From contig DS999406.1 of assembly GCA_000158155.1 (NCBI GenBank), forward strand, positions 558,924 to 622,923: a stretch of DNA of 64,000 nt. The letters run 5' to 3'. Positions 18,616 through 28,121 of this stretch are shown piece by piece (within the stretch, counting starts at the first letter, position 1; every line of letters begins with the position of its first letter). Under the pieces are notes generated by a model. It worked only from the letters and a program-made list of their open reading frames with translations. It was not told the DNA's origin and searched no databases. Source of the stretch: a gamma proteobacterium NOR5-3 (GTDB lineage: Bacteria; Pseudomonadota; Gammaproteobacteria; Pseudomonadales; Halieaceae). A program made the translations under genes and the position numbers.

Positions 18616-19290
18616 TTAGCGTGCCAAAAGCAGTTCTAGCTGCTCACCCACTTCTCCACAGGCATCTGCCAGTTGGGCAAGTGCGGCGGCGATCTGGTAA
18701 TAAAAAACTGCGTCGAGGACGGGAAAACTATCCTCGGTCTTGCTGAGCTGTCGTACCAGGCGCTGCTGCTGCGCATCGCAGCGCCTCACCTGGCGCTCCA
18801 GAGAAATCAGCATCTTCTCCATGATCCTGCGCTCACGTTTACCAAATCCCTGAGTGATCAGTTCATCAAGCTCCCGGATGGCGGTGAGCGCTTCACCCAC
18901 CGTTGCCGCAAGAAGGCTGCATAATTTGTCGAGAATAGTCTGAAGCGCTGGAGGAAACTGCATACCCCGAAGTGCAACGGGCCTGGCGATCTCCCGCACG
19001 CAAACAGTGATGCGATTTTGAATATCCAGGAGCTCAAGCAAATCGGGTCGAGGCATGGCAAGGAGCAGGCCCCGGGGAAGATGCTGGCGTATCTCCCGAC
19101 GCAGCTTTCGCGCCTCGGCGGTGGTGCTATCGATGACGCTGTGAATCTCGGCAACCCGCGTCCAGTCCTGATCCGCGCTGGCTGCCAATAGCTCACACAG
19201 AAGCTGCACGGTCTCCTGCGCGAGCTGCATGTGCTGCTGGATAGGCTCGATGGGGGATCTGCCAAATAGCTTGCCCAAAGGACTCGTCAT
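18616..19290 (-). CDS. DUF47 / PhoU-like protein, Pit accessory
   Basis: An all-helical cytoplasmic protein of 224 residues (TIGR00153 type), related in fold to PhoU. The N-terminal S-P-L-G-K-L-F-G-R-S-P-I-E-P-I-Q-Q-H is family-like and sets the start at ATG 19290 rather than at 19338. The E/D-rich helices resemble the metal-binding faces of PhoU-type bundles. It heads an operon with the phosphate transporter; a regulatory role in phosphate uptake is inferred from that pairing. No convincing Pho box was seen upstream. Confidence 0.88.
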   Translation of the reverse strand: MTSPLGKLFGRSPIEPIQQHMQLAQETVQLLCELLAASADQDWTRVAEIHSVIDSTTAEARKLRREIRQHLPRGLLLAMPRPDLLELLDIQNRITVCVREIARPVALRGMQFPPALQTILDKLCSLLAATVGEALTAIRELDELITQGFGKRERRIMEKMLISLERQVRRCDAQQQRLVRQLSKTEDSFPVLDAVFYYQIAAALAQLADACGEVGEQLELLLAR

Positions 19291-19480
19291 GAAACCGAAA
19301 TCTCTAGTCTCCCGAAGCTGCGGAGTATAGGGCTTCATTATGTCATCTGTCTTGTTACCAAATTATGAAATATAACCTTACTATTTATATGACTTTATTC
19401 CTGCTTAGTCGCCGGTGGTTACTTCGGCCTGTGATAGCATGCGCTGGCGCTATCAGCCTTGAAAACAGGGGTTTTTTTGC

Positions 19481-21256
19481 ATGCTTCAGCCGGGATCCAG
19501 CGAGCCATCAGAGCGCTTGCTTACGCTTAAGGCCCTGCTCGAGGGGTTGCTGAGCGATGGCCGCATCGCTGCCGGAGATCTCCGTCGTTTGCAGGGCCTG
19601 TCAACGGGCGCTATCAGCCCGCTGGTGTTTCTCTCTGAGCAAAAGCTTAAAGATCTGGAAAACCCAGGACAGACGCTGGATATGACAGCACTGCTTAACT
19701 GGTTGGGTGCCCGTACGGGCCAGGCGGTGATCGAGATTGACCCGCTAAAAATCAAGGTGGCGGAGGTGGCGGAGGTAATGTCCCGGGCATTTGCCGAGCG
19801 ACACCGCATTCTTGCGGTCGATGTCAGCGCCGAGGAAGTGGTGATCGCCAGCGCCGAGCCTTATCAGCGCTCCTGGCAGGCGAATCTGGAGCAGGTTCTG
19901 CGCAAGCAGGTTCGCCGGGTGCTTATAGATCCTCGCGATTTGCAGCGCTATACCGCCGAGTTTTACACCATGGCCGGCTCTGTGCGCGGCGCACGAGCGG
20001 CGGGCAAAGCAGCCACCGCGGGGAATATCGGCAACCTGGAGCAGATGCTCGAGCTCGGATCCATGCGGGAGCCCGACGCCAATGACCAGCACATTGTCAG
20101 CATTGTTGATTGGCTGCTGCAGTATGCCTTTGAGCAGCGTGCCAGTGACATACATATAGAGCCGCGGCGTAATGTCGGCCATGTACGGTTCAGGATCGAT
20201 GGCGTTTTAAACACCGTGTACGAGCTGCCTGAGCAGGTTTGTGCTGCGGTCACCAGCCGTATCAAGATTCTCGGGCGCATGGATGTTGCGGAAAAACGAC
20301 GGCCTCAGGATGGACGCCTTAAAACCCGCAGTCCCGAAGGCGCAGAAGTGGAACTGCGTCTTTCGACGCTGCCCACAGCTTTCGGCGAAAAGCTCGTCAT
20401 GCGTATTTTCGACCCTCAGGTGCTACAAAAAAGCTTTGAAGCTTTGGGTCTGGCCGATGAAGATCTGGCGCGCTGGCACGCGATGACCGGGACGGGCAAT
20501 GGCATTGTGCTGGTGACCGGTCCCACGGGCTCGGGTAAAACCACAACGCTGTATTCGACCCTGCGGCAGCTGGCCACCTCCGCGGTGAATGTCTGCACTA
20601 TCGAAGACCCCATCGAGATGGTCGAGGGCGCTTTCAATCAGATGCAGGTCAATCACGCCATTGACTTAGACTTTTCCACCGGCGTGCGGACCTTAATGCG
20701 TCAGGACCCGGACATCATCATGATTGGAGAGATCCGGGACTTGGAGACCGCCAATATGGCGATTCAGGCGGCGCTCACCGGCCACCTGGTATTGTCCACT
20801 TTGCACACCAATGATTCGCCCAGCTCGATTTCGCGCATGTTGGAACTGGGCTCGCCGGCTTATCTGGTAAAGGCAACTCTGCGCGGCGTCATGTCGCAGC
20901 GTCTGGTGCGCATCCTCTGTGACGATTGCAAGCGGGCCAAACCGACGGACGTCCATGGCTGGCGAGAGTTGGTGCAGCCTTTTGATATTCCTGCTCCTAA
21001 AGAGATCTACGAAGCCGTGGGCTGTAAAACCTGTCGCGACACCGGCTATCGCGGTCGTCGGGGCATTTACGAAGTGCTGGTGAACAGCCCGGCGGTGCAG
21101 GAAGAAATTGTGACCAACATCAACACCTCACGCCTGCGAAGTATTGCGTTTAGCGAGGGCATGCAGTCCTTGCGCGTCAGTGGCGCGGCCCGTGTGGCAC
21201 TCGGAGAAACCACGGTGGAAGAGGTGCTGCGAGTCGCCCCTGCGATAAGCCAGTAG
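19481..21256 (+). CDS. GspE/PilB-type secretion or pilus ATPase, stand-alone
   Basis: A 591-residue AAA-type motor ATPase. An N-terminal MshEN/GspE-N domain (about 1-170) precedes the core with Walker A G-P-T-G-S-G-K-T-T at about 347-355, the Asp box, Walker B I-M-I-G-E-I-R-D and the His box H-L-V-L-S-T-L-H-T-N-D. A zinc module follows: C-D-D-C and C-K-T-C about 40 residues apart. Such ATPases power type IV pilus extension or type II secretion. No other pilus or secretion gene is nearby, so its partners must be elsewhere. Confidence 0.92.
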   Translation: MLQPGSSEPSERLLTLKALLEGLLSDGRIAAGDLRRLQGLSTGAISPLVFLSEQKLKDLENPGQTLDMTALLNWLGARTGQAVIEIDPLKIKVAEVAEVMSRAFAERHRILAVDVSAEEVVIASAEPYQRSWQANLEQVLRKQVRRVLIDPRDLQRYTAEFYTMAGSVRGARAAGKAATAGNIGNLEQMLELGSMREPDANDQHIVSIVDWLLQYAFEQRASDIHIEPRRNVGHVRFRIDGVLNTVYELPEQVCAAVTSRIKILGRMDVAEKRRPQDGRLKTRSPEGAEVELRLSTLPTAFGEKLVMRIFDPQVLQKSFEALGLADEDLARWHAMTGTGNGIVLVTGPTGSGKTTTLYSTLRQLATSAVNVCTIEDPIEMVEGAFNQMQVNHAIDLDFSTGVRTLMRQDPDIIMIGEIRDLETANMAIQAALTGHLVLSTLHTNDSPSSISRMLELGSPAYLVKATLRGVMSQRLVRILCDDCKRAKPTDVHGWRELVQPFDIPAPKEIYEAVGCKTCRDTGYRGRRGIYEVLVNSPAVQEEIVTNINTSRLRSIAFSEGMQSLRVSGAARVALGETTVEEVLRVAPAISQ

Positions 21257-21303
21257 ACCATGGCTGCGATTGGTTTTAGCTTCTGGCCCCGGGCAACGAG
21301 CAG

Positions 21304-24207
21304 ATGATTGAGCATGCTTCTTTGCCTGAGCCTCTCCAGGGCACGGTTGCGCAGGCCTGGACCGCTATTGTAGATGCGGCAACGCCGGCACAGCGTACGG
21401 CCCTGGAGGCACTGCTGGCGCAGACAGGTTTCTCGCAACAGCTGGCCACGGTGCTTGCCGGGTCCCGCTATGTTGCTGAGACCCTGCGCCGCAGACCCTG
21501 GCTCCTGCTGCAGCTTTGTAGCGCCGGGGAGTTTGAAACGCCCTTGCGCGACGGCGTCCTTGAGTCTGAGCTTCGGGAGCTACTTGCCCGCAGTGAGGAT
21601 GACGCTGCCGTGGTGCTGCGACGTTTTCGCCAGCGGCAGATGCTGCGCATTATCTGGCGTGATCTCAACCGACTGGCCCCCACACTTGAAACTACCAGAG
21701 ACGTTTCCTGGTTGGCGGATGCCTGCATTACGCTGGGCTTGAAGCACTGCACCGCAGAACTTGAAGCCAGGTACGGCCGGCCCTTGGGAGCCCGAAGCGG
21801 CGAACATCAGGAACTTGTGGTGCTGGCCATGGGCAAGCTCGGCGCTCACGAACTCAACCTGTCCTCTGACATCGATTTGATTTTTACCTATCCCGAGCGC
21901 GGTAACACACAGGGTGCAAAGCGCTCCATCAGTAACGAGGAGTTTTTTACCCGTGTAGGCCGAGCGCTCATCGCACTGCTTGATCCGGTGACCGCCGAGG
22001 GTTTTGTGTTTCGCGTGGATATGCGTCTGCGGCCTTATGGGGAGAGCGGGTCTCTGGTGCAGAGCTTTGCCGGACTGGAAGCCTATTATCAGGAGCAGGG
22101 ACGGGACTGGGAGCGTTATGCCCTGATCAAGGCGAGGCCTGTTACCGGGCCGATGAAAAACCGTCAATCTCTCATGGCCTGCCTGCAGCCTTTTGTCTAC
22201 CGCCGCTATGTGGACTACAGCGCTATAGAAAGCCTGCGCGCCATGAAGCAACTGATTGTGGCGGAAGTGCGCCGTCGCGGATTGCAAGGCAATGTGAAAC
22301 TGGGCAGCGGCGGGATTCGCGAAATCGAGTTTATTGCGCAGTGCTTTCAGCTGATTCGCGGCGGCAGAGATAGCACGCTGCAGCGCCGGGAGCTATCGAT
22401 GGTTCTTGCAGAGTGCGCCCATCTGGGCTGCCTCCCCCAGGCGGTGGTTCAGGATTTGCAGGCTGCTTACCTGTTTTTGCGTGATGTAGAGCACGCGATT
22501 CAGGCCTGGGAGGATCGGCAAACACAGGAGCTTCCCGAGGATGAGCAGGCTCGCGCGGCGCTGGCGTTTTGTATGGGCTTTGCGGATTACCCGGCATTTA
22601 TAAAAGTGCTTGATGCTCATCGTCTCTGCGTGTCGGAACACTTTGCGGCGCTCATCGCCGAGGCCGAAGATTCCACGCCGGCGCCACAGAGCGCCGGTCT
22701 GTGGGGCGCTGAGTGTGACCCCGAGCAGCTTTCAAACCTGGGTTTCAAAGAGGTAGACGAGCTTGCCGCGCGGTTGCGTACCCTGTTTGAATCCCGGCGA
22801 GTACAAAGTCTCCAGACAGAAGGCCGCGAGCGTCTGGACCGGTTTATGCCTTTGTTGCTGGAAGCCTGCGCGGAGTCTGAGTATCCGGACCAGGCCCTGG
22901 AGCGGGCATTGCCTCTGGTGACCGCTGTGGCGCGGCGCAGTGCCTACCTGCTGTTGCTTATCGAAAACCCGCCGGCGCTTGCAGACCTGGCAGCACTGTG
23001 TGGCGCGAGTCCCTGGATAGCAGAACAACTCACTACGCGTCCGGCACTGTTGGATGAACTCCTGGACCGCGCCAGCCTATACACCGCGCCCGAGCGAGAA
23101 ACGCTGCAGTCCGAGCTTCGCCAGCAGTTGGCTCGATTGACCGTAGATGATCTTGAAGGCCATATGGATGCCCTGCGGTATTTTAAGGCCTCGCAGGTAT
23201 TGCGCGTCGCAGCGAGCGAACTGTCGGGCCGGCTGCCCCTCATGAAGGTTAGCGACAAGCTCAGCTTTATCGCTGAAGTTTGCCTGGAGCAGGTGTTGGC
23301 GCTTGCCTGGGCCCAGCTTGCCCTGCGTTACGGTGAACCTTCCCGAGAAGGCACGGGACGGGGCTTTGTGGTGTTGGCCTACGGCAAGCTCGGAGGGATC
23401 GAGTTGAGCTACGCCTCGGATCTGGATCTGGTGTTTATCTTTGATGCGACCGCTGGTGGTTACACCGATGGCGAACGATCCATCGATAACGCCACCTTCT
23501 ATATCCGTCTGGGGCAGAAGATGATCCATATTCTTGAGACACGCATGGGTCTGGGGCAGCTCTACGAAGTTGATATGCGCCTGCGGCCCTCGGGGGCGTC
23601 GGGATTGCTGGTGTCGACGCTTTCTGCCTTTGAGCGTTACCAGCGCGATGACGCCTGGACCTGGGAGCATCAGGCTTTGGTACGTGCGCGTCCGGTGGCG
23701 GGCGACCAGGAGCTTGCAGACAAGGTCGACAAGCTGCGCCGGGACATTCTCTGTGCCCATCGTGATACCACGGTGTTGGCCCGGGAAGTGGTGTCCATGC
23801 GAGAGAAGATGCGCAGTCATGCCAAGGTGACCGTCGATGACTCTGAGCTTGATCTCAAACAGGGTTTCGGCGGTATCGTGGATATCGAATTTATGGTGCA
23901 ATATGCGGTTCTTGCCTGGGCGTCGCAGGACCCGTCTCTGGCCGACTGGTCGGATAATGTGCGAATTCTGGAAGTGCTGGCACGCAGCGGTTATTTGCAA
24001 AAGGAACAGTGCCAGGCCCTGGTGCAGGCCTACCTCGAATTGCGCAGTGCAACGCATCAGCTGGCTCTTCAGCAGACGGCGCCTCAGCAGCAGACGCGGA
24101 ATTTGCCTACAACGCAGTTTTCTGCGGAGCGTAGCAGCGTCCAGCTTGCCTGGGAGTCGCTTTTCGCCGGCGTTCAGGTAGACGAGATAAGTACCGACGG
24201 GAGTTGA
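21304..24207 (+). CDS. glnE: Bifunctional glutamine synthetase adenylyltransferase/deadenylase
   Basis: Controls glutamine synthetase by adding or removing AMP in response to PII and glutamine. It is 967 residues, full length. Two nucleotidyltransferase domains are visible: S-S-D-I-D-L-I-F in the N-terminal (removing) half near residue 195 and Y-A-S-D-L-D-L-V-F in the C-terminal (adding) half near 702, each preceded by G-K-L-G and followed by R-L-R-P. It begins 47 bp after the GspE-like gene and precedes ilvE by about 50 bp. Confidence 0.97.
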   Translation: MIEHASLPEPLQGTVAQAWTAIVDAATPAQRTALEALLAQTGFSQQLATVLAGSRYVAETLRRRPWLLLQLCSAGEFETPLRDGVLESELRELLARSEDDAAVVLRRFRQRQMLRIIWRDLNRLAPTLETTRDVSWLADACITLGLKHCTAELEARYGRPLGARSGEHQELVVLAMGKLGAHELNLSSDIDLIFTYPERGNTQGAKRSISNEEFFTRVGRALIALLDPVTAEGFVFRVDMRLRPYGESGSLVQSFAGLEAYYQEQGRDWERYALIKARPVTGPMKNRQSLMACLQPFVYRRYVDYSAIESLRAMKQLIVAEVRRRGLQGNVKLGSGGIREIEFIAQCFQLIRGGRDSTLQRRELSMVLAECAHLGCLPQAVVQDLQAAYLFLRDVEHAIQAWEDRQTQELPEDEQARAALAFCMGFADYPAFIKVLDAHRLCVSEHFAALIAEAEDSTPAPQSAGLWGAECDPEQLSNLGFKEVDELAARLRTLFESRRVQSLQTEGRERLDRFMPLLLEACAESEYPDQALERALPLVTAVARRSAYLLLLIENPPALADLAALCGASPWIAEQLTTRPALLDELLDRASLYTAPERETLQSELRQQLARLTVDDLEGHMDALRYFKASQVLRVAASELSGRLPLMKVSDKLSFIAEVCLEQVLALAWAQLALRYGEPSREGTGRGFVVLAYGKLGGIELSYASDLDLVFIFDATAGGYTDGERSIDNATFYIRLGQKMIHILETRMGLGQLYEVDMRLRPSGASGLLVSTLSAFERYQRDDAWTWEHQALVRARPVAGDQELADKVDKLRRDILCAHRDTTVLAREVVSMREKMRSHAKVTVDDSELDLKQGFGGIVDIEFMVQYAVLAWASQDPSLADWSDNVRILEVLARSGYLQKEQCQALVQAYLELRSATHQLALQQTAPQQQTRNLPTTQFSAERSSVQLAWESLFAGVQVDEISTDGS

Positions 24208-24258
24208 GAATGTGCTCAAGTCCAACGGAAAATATAAATAGTCAGTTAGGAGAACAAC

Positions 24259-25185
24259 ATGGATTTTGCGGATCGCGACGGCACTATTTGGCTCGATGGG
24301 GAGATGATTCCCTGGCGCGAAGCCAAGGTGCACGTGCTGACGCATACGCTGCATTACGGGCTTGGCGTATTCGAGGGTGTTCGCGCCTACAACACGCCCG
24401 ATCGAGGTACCTGCATCTTTAAGCTGCGTGAGCACACAGACCGCCTTTTTAACTCCGCAAAAATTCTCACTATGGATATGCCCTATGACCGGGAAACCCT
24501 GAACGAGGCGCAGCGCGCCGTCGTTCGCGAGAACAACCTGGAAGAGGCCTATCTGCGACCCATGTGTTTTTATGGTTCCGAAGGCATGGGGCTGCGTGCT
24601 GACGGGCTCAAGACCCACGTGATGATAGCTGCCTGGGAATGGCCTTCTTACATGGACCCCGAAGCCGTGGCCCGGGGTATCAAGGTACGTACGTCTTCCT
24701 ATACCCGGCACCACGTGAACATCACCATGTGCAAGGCCAAGGCTAACGGCAACTACATCAACTCCATGCTGGCTCTGCGCGAAGCACTGGACTCCGGCGC
24801 AGAAGAAGCGCTACTTCTGGATAATGAGGGTTATGTTGCCGAGGGCAGCGGTGAAAACGTGTTTATCGTTCGTCGCGGCAAGATTCACACGCCGGAACTG
24901 ACCTCCTGTCTGGACGGTATTACCCGGGCGACAATCTTCTCTTTTGCCGAAGAGCTGGGACTGGAGATTGTAGAGCGTCGTATTACCCGGGATGAGGTGT
25001 ACGTCGCCGACGAAGCGTTCTTTACCGGTACGGCAGCAGAGGTGGTGCCTATCCGGGAGCTCGATGGTCGGGAAATTGGTACCGGCAGCCGGGGCCCGAT
25101 CACCGAACAGCTGCAGTCGATGTATTTCGAGGCGGTGCGCGGAAATCGCCCGCAAAATTCGCAGTGGCTGACGCCTGTTGCATGA
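24259..25185 (+). CDS. ilvE: Branched-chain amino acid aminotransferase
   Basis: PLP enzyme for the last step of valine, leucine and isoleucine synthesis. It has 308 residues, typical of the IlvE type. The PLP lysine lies in C-K-A-K-A-N-G-N-Y-I-N-S, and the class IV signature (Y-V-A-E-G-S-G-E-N-V-F...T-P) follows. The ATG at 24259 is preceded by AGGAGA at seven bases. With leuA 12 kb upstream the window holds two branched-chain genes, but they are not an operon. Confidence 0.96.
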   Translation: MDFADRDGTIWLDGEMIPWREAKVHVLTHTLHYGLGVFEGVRAYNTPDRGTCIFKLREHTDRLFNSAKILTMDMPYDRETLNEAQRAVVRENNLEEAYLRPMCFYGSEGMGLRADGLKTHVMIAAWEWPSYMDPEAVARGIKVRTSSYTRHHVNITMCKAKANGNYINSMLALREALDSGAEEALLLDNEGYVAEGSGENVFIVRRGKIHTPELTSCLDGITRATIFSFAEELGLEIVERRITRDEVYVADEAFFTGTAAEVVPIRELDGREIGTGSRGPITEQLQSMYFEAVRGNRPQNSQWLTPVA

Positions 25186-25230
25186 TTCGCGACCGCAGGC
25201 ATACGTCCCAAGCTAACAAGAGACAAGATT

Positions 25231-26076
25231 ATGAGTGAAACCGCTGGCCTCGCAGTACAGGAACTGACCTTGGACAGCGGTGTTTTCTATCGCCGTTGGG
25301 ATGTGCCATCACCGCGTGCGGTAGCACTTATCGTACATGGACTGGGTGAGCACAGCGGGCGTTATCAGCATGTGGCAGAGGCCCTGGCAGCGCGAAACAT
25401 AGCAAGCTTTGCGCCTGATCATCCGGGCCACGGTCTGACCCCGGGTCATCGTTGTTTCATCAATAAGTTTGAGGATTTTTATCCCGCTTTGGATGCTTTG
25501 CGAAAGCAGATTGAGACCGCTTATGCAGGTGTTCCGTGTTTTATTATCGGACACAGCATGGGAGGGTTGATTGCAGGGAATTACCTCCTGGAAAAACAGT
25601 CAGCATTTGCAGGGGCAGCGTTCTCTGGCGCTGCCTTTGAGGTGCCTGTGCCTCCCAGTGGCTTGGCGATTTTTATCAACAAAGTTCTGGCGTCTATCGT
25701 GCCTAAACTCGGTGCCCTGCAGCTCGATGCCAGTGAAGTCAGTCGTGACCCCGAGGTGGTGCGTCGCTATAAGGAGGATCCTCTGGTTCATAGCGGTAAA
25801 ATTTCAGCGCGTTTGCTCGTTGAGTTGTTTGCCGCCATGGCGAACCTCGACAAACGTCGCGGCGAAATCACGCTGCCGGTGCTGGTGATGCACGGCGAGG
25901 GTGATGTCATGGCGGCGGTCAGCGGTTCACAGCACTTTTTTGACAATGTAGGCAGCCCGGATAAAACGCTGCGCCTTTATCCTGGTTTGTACCACGAAAT
26001 TTTTAATGAGCCCGAGCAGGCACAGGTGTTCGGTGAGCTGGGAGACTGGCTGGATGCTCATATTCAGACGGAGTAA
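25231..26076 (+). CDS. Alpha/beta hydrolase, monoacylglycerol lipase-like
   Basis: A 281-residue cytoplasmic hydrolase of the lysophospholipase/monoglyceride lipase type. Early motif V-H-G-L-G-E-H-S-G-R-Y carries the oxyanion region, the nucleophile serine is in G-H-S-M-G-G, the aspartate in G-E-G-D and the histidine in Y-H-E-I-F-N-E, an arrangement typical of that subfamily. It lies 46 bp after ilvE with no terminator between them. Likely substrates are glycerides or lysolipids. Confidence 0.88.
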   Translation: MSETAGLAVQELTLDSGVFYRRWDVPSPRAVALIVHGLGEHSGRYQHVAEALAARNIASFAPDHPGHGLTPGHRCFINKFEDFYPALDALRKQIETAYAGVPCFIIGHSMGGLIAGNYLLEKQSAFAGAAFSGAAFEVPVPPSGLAIFINKVLASIVPKLGALQLDASEVSRDPEVVRRYKEDPLVHSGKISARLLVELFAAMANLDKRRGEITLPVLVMHGEGDVMAAVSGSQHFFDNVGSPDKTLRLYPGLYHEIFNEPEQAQVFGELGDWLDAHIQTE

Positions 26077-26110
26077 GCGGTGACGCGAGTCCGCGCAATG
26101 AGCCCTGGTC

Positions 26111-27007
26111 ATGCCTGACAACCCATTGTCTAAAGTGATGATTAGCGGCGCGGCGGGTCAGCTTGGCTCCGCTTTGTGTTTGAGCGCACCGCCTTCCATC
26201 GAGCTCTGCGCACTTAGCCGCGCTGACTGCGATATCAGCGACAGCACCGCCGTGGAAGCGGCGCTCGATGCCCAGCGTCCCGATTTACTGATTAATGCGG
26301 CGGCCTACACCGCGGTGGATCGCGCAGAAGAAGAGTCAGCCGCGGCCTTTGCTGCCAACGCCGAGGCGCCGGGTACGTTGGCGCGCGCCTGCGCGGCACG
26401 AGGCATCCGCTTTTTTCATGTATCTACGGATTTTGTGTTCGATGGTCTGCGCAGCTCGCCTTACCCCGAGGACGCTGCCACGGCGCCGCTGGGTGTCTAT
26501 GGTGAAAGTAAGCGCGCGGGTGAGCAGGCAACACTGGACTCGGGAGCAGATTGTCTGATTTTGCGAACCGGCTGGGTGTATTCCCACGACGGACAGAACT
26601 TTATGCGCACCATGCTGCGGCTGCACGGCTCCCACGATGAAATCAGCGTGGTGGCGGATCAGGTGGGTACACCTACAGATGCGCTGTCACTGGCCGGGGC
26701 CTTATGGGCAGCGGCCCATCGTCCGGGTCTTTCCGGAATTTATCACTGGAGCGATGCGGGCGTTTGCAGTTGGTATGACTTTGCGTTGGCCATTGGTGAA
26801 GAAGCCTTTGCGCTGGGCCTGCTGCCCAAGGTGGCAGCGGTAAAGCCCATCCGGACCAAGGATTACCCCACCCCGGCACAGCGCCCGGCTTACAGCGTGC
26901 TGGACAAAACCCGCAGCTGGCAGGACTTTGAAATACCGCCGACGCATTGGCGTAGCCAGTTGCGAGCGGTTCTTACACGACTCAAGGAGGCCGAGCATGG
27001 CTGCTAA
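26111..27007 (+). CDS. rfbD: dTDP-4-dehydrorhamnose reductase
   Basis: Last enzyme of dTDP-L-rhamnose synthesis, an NADPH-dependent short-chain reductase of 298 residues. The Rossmann start G-A-A-G-Q-L-G-S-A-L, the N-A-A-A-Y-T-A-V-D-R-A-E motif and the catalytic Y-G-E-S-K-R are visible. Its end overlaps the start of rfbB by 11 bases. Rhamnose made here would feed the adjacent lipopolysaccharide or exopolysaccharide genes. Confidence 0.96.
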   Translation: MPDNPLSKVMISGAAGQLGSALCLSAPPSIELCALSRADCDISDSTAVEAALDAQRPDLLINAAAYTAVDRAEEESAAAFAANAEAPGTLARACAARGIRFFHVSTDFVFDGLRSSPYPEDAATAPLGVYGESKRAGEQATLDSGADCLILRTGWVYSHDGQNFMRTMLRLHGSHDEISVVADQVGTPTDALSLAGALWAAAHRPGLSGIYHWSDAGVCSWYDFALAIGEEAFALGLLPKVAAVKPIRTKDYPTPAQRPAYSVLDKTRSWQDFEIPPTHWRSQLRAVLTRLKEAEHGC

Positions 27008-28064
27008 GACCTTAATGGTGACTGGAGCTGCCGGATTTATTGGCTCAAACTTCGTGCACTACTGGTTGAACACCCATCCTGAGGACCGGGTGATTGGCTA
27101 TGACGCACTGACCTACGCGGGGAATCGGGCAAATCTGGCCGCCGTGGAGGCTAAGCAAAACTTTAGCTTTGTCCATGCTGATATCTGTGATGAGTCACGG
27201 GTGACGCAGCTTCTAAGCGACGAGTCCGTCGATACCCTCGTACACTTTGCGGCAGAAAGCCATGTGGATCGATCCATCACCGGTCCCGATGCGTTTATCG
27301 AAACCAACATCATTGGCACACACAGTTTGCTCAAAGCAGCCCGCAGCGTATGGCTCGGTGGAGACGGCAAGCCCCACCGTTTTCACCATGTGTCTACCGA
27401 CGAGGTTTACGGCTCTTTGGCGCCGGATGCGCCGGGATTTTTTGAAGCCCAGCAATATCAGCCGAACTCACCTTACTCGGCAAGTAAAGCGGCATCGGAT
27501 CATTTGGTGCGGGCCTATCATCACACCTACGGCCTTGCGGTGACTACCAGTAACTGTTCCAACAACTACGGCCCCTTTCACTTTCCCGAAAAGCTCATCC
27601 CGCTGTGTATGACCAACATTCTGCGCGGCCTGGCGTTACCGGTCTACGGTGACGGCAGCAATATTCGGGACTGGCTTTATGTTGAGGACCACTGTCGCGG
27701 CATCGATCTGGTGTTGAACAAAGGAGAGGTTGGCGAAAGCTACAACATTGGCGGCAACAATGAATGGAACAATCTGGCCATTGTGAATTTGCTCTGTGAA
27801 CGCCTCGATGCGAGATTTACGAGCGATCCTTCGCTCAAAGAGCGCTATCCCGACGCGCCCCAGTGTCGCGGCGAATCAGCGAGCAGCCTTATTCGGTTTG
27901 TTACCGATCGAGCCGGACATGATTGGCGTTACGCCATTGATGCGAGCCGGATCATGAGTGAGCTGGGCTATGCGCCTGCAGAAACCTTTGAGACCGGTAT
28001 CGAGCGCACCTTGGACTGGTATCTCGACAACGAAAGCTGGTGGCGCCCGCTGGTTCAGGCTTAG
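26997..28064 (+). CDS. rfbB: dTDP-glucose 4,6-dehydratase
   Basis: Second enzyme of dTDP-rhamnose synthesis, converting dTDP-glucose to the 4-keto-6-deoxy sugar. It has 355 residues with N-terminal NAD site G-A-A-G-F-I-G-S-N, the H-F-A-A-E-S-H-V-D-R-S motif, catalytic T-D-E-V-Y-G and Y-S-A-S-K. The true start is ATG 26997 within the end of rfbD; an earlier in-frame ATG at 26928 lies inside rfbD. The order rfbD-rfbB with rfbC-rfbA on the other strand splits the usual rfbBDAC set. Confidence 0.97.
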   Translation: MAAKTLMVTGAAGFIGSNFVHYWLNTHPEDRVIGYDALTYAGNRANLAAVEAKQNFSFVHADICDESRVTQLLSDESVDTLVHFAAESHVDRSITGPDAFIETNIIGTHSLLKAARSVWLGGDGKPHRFHHVSTDEVYGSLAPDAPGFFEAQQYQPNSPYSASKAASDHLVRAYHHTYGLAVTTSNCSNNYGPFHFPEKLIPLCMTNILRGLALPVYGDGSNIRDWLYVEDHCRGIDLVLNKGEVGESYNIGGNNEWNNLAIVNLLCERLDARFTSDPSLKERYPDAPQCRGESASSLIRFVTDRAGHDWRYAIDASRIMSELGYAPAETFETGIERTLDWYLDNESWWRPLVQA

Positions 28065-28121
28065 GGTTAGGAGCGCTCCACGCGTCTGTGGACACGCTCT
28101 CATCGCAGCTCGAGTAAGGCC

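Noticed and set aside
19338-19400. Pho box upstream of the DUF47-Pit operon
   Set aside because: Only a partial ATGTCAT match was seen; the second half-site does not fit.
23077-24714. 545-codon minus-strand ORF
   Set aside because: It lies opposite glnE and ilvE and is a composition-driven shadow frame.
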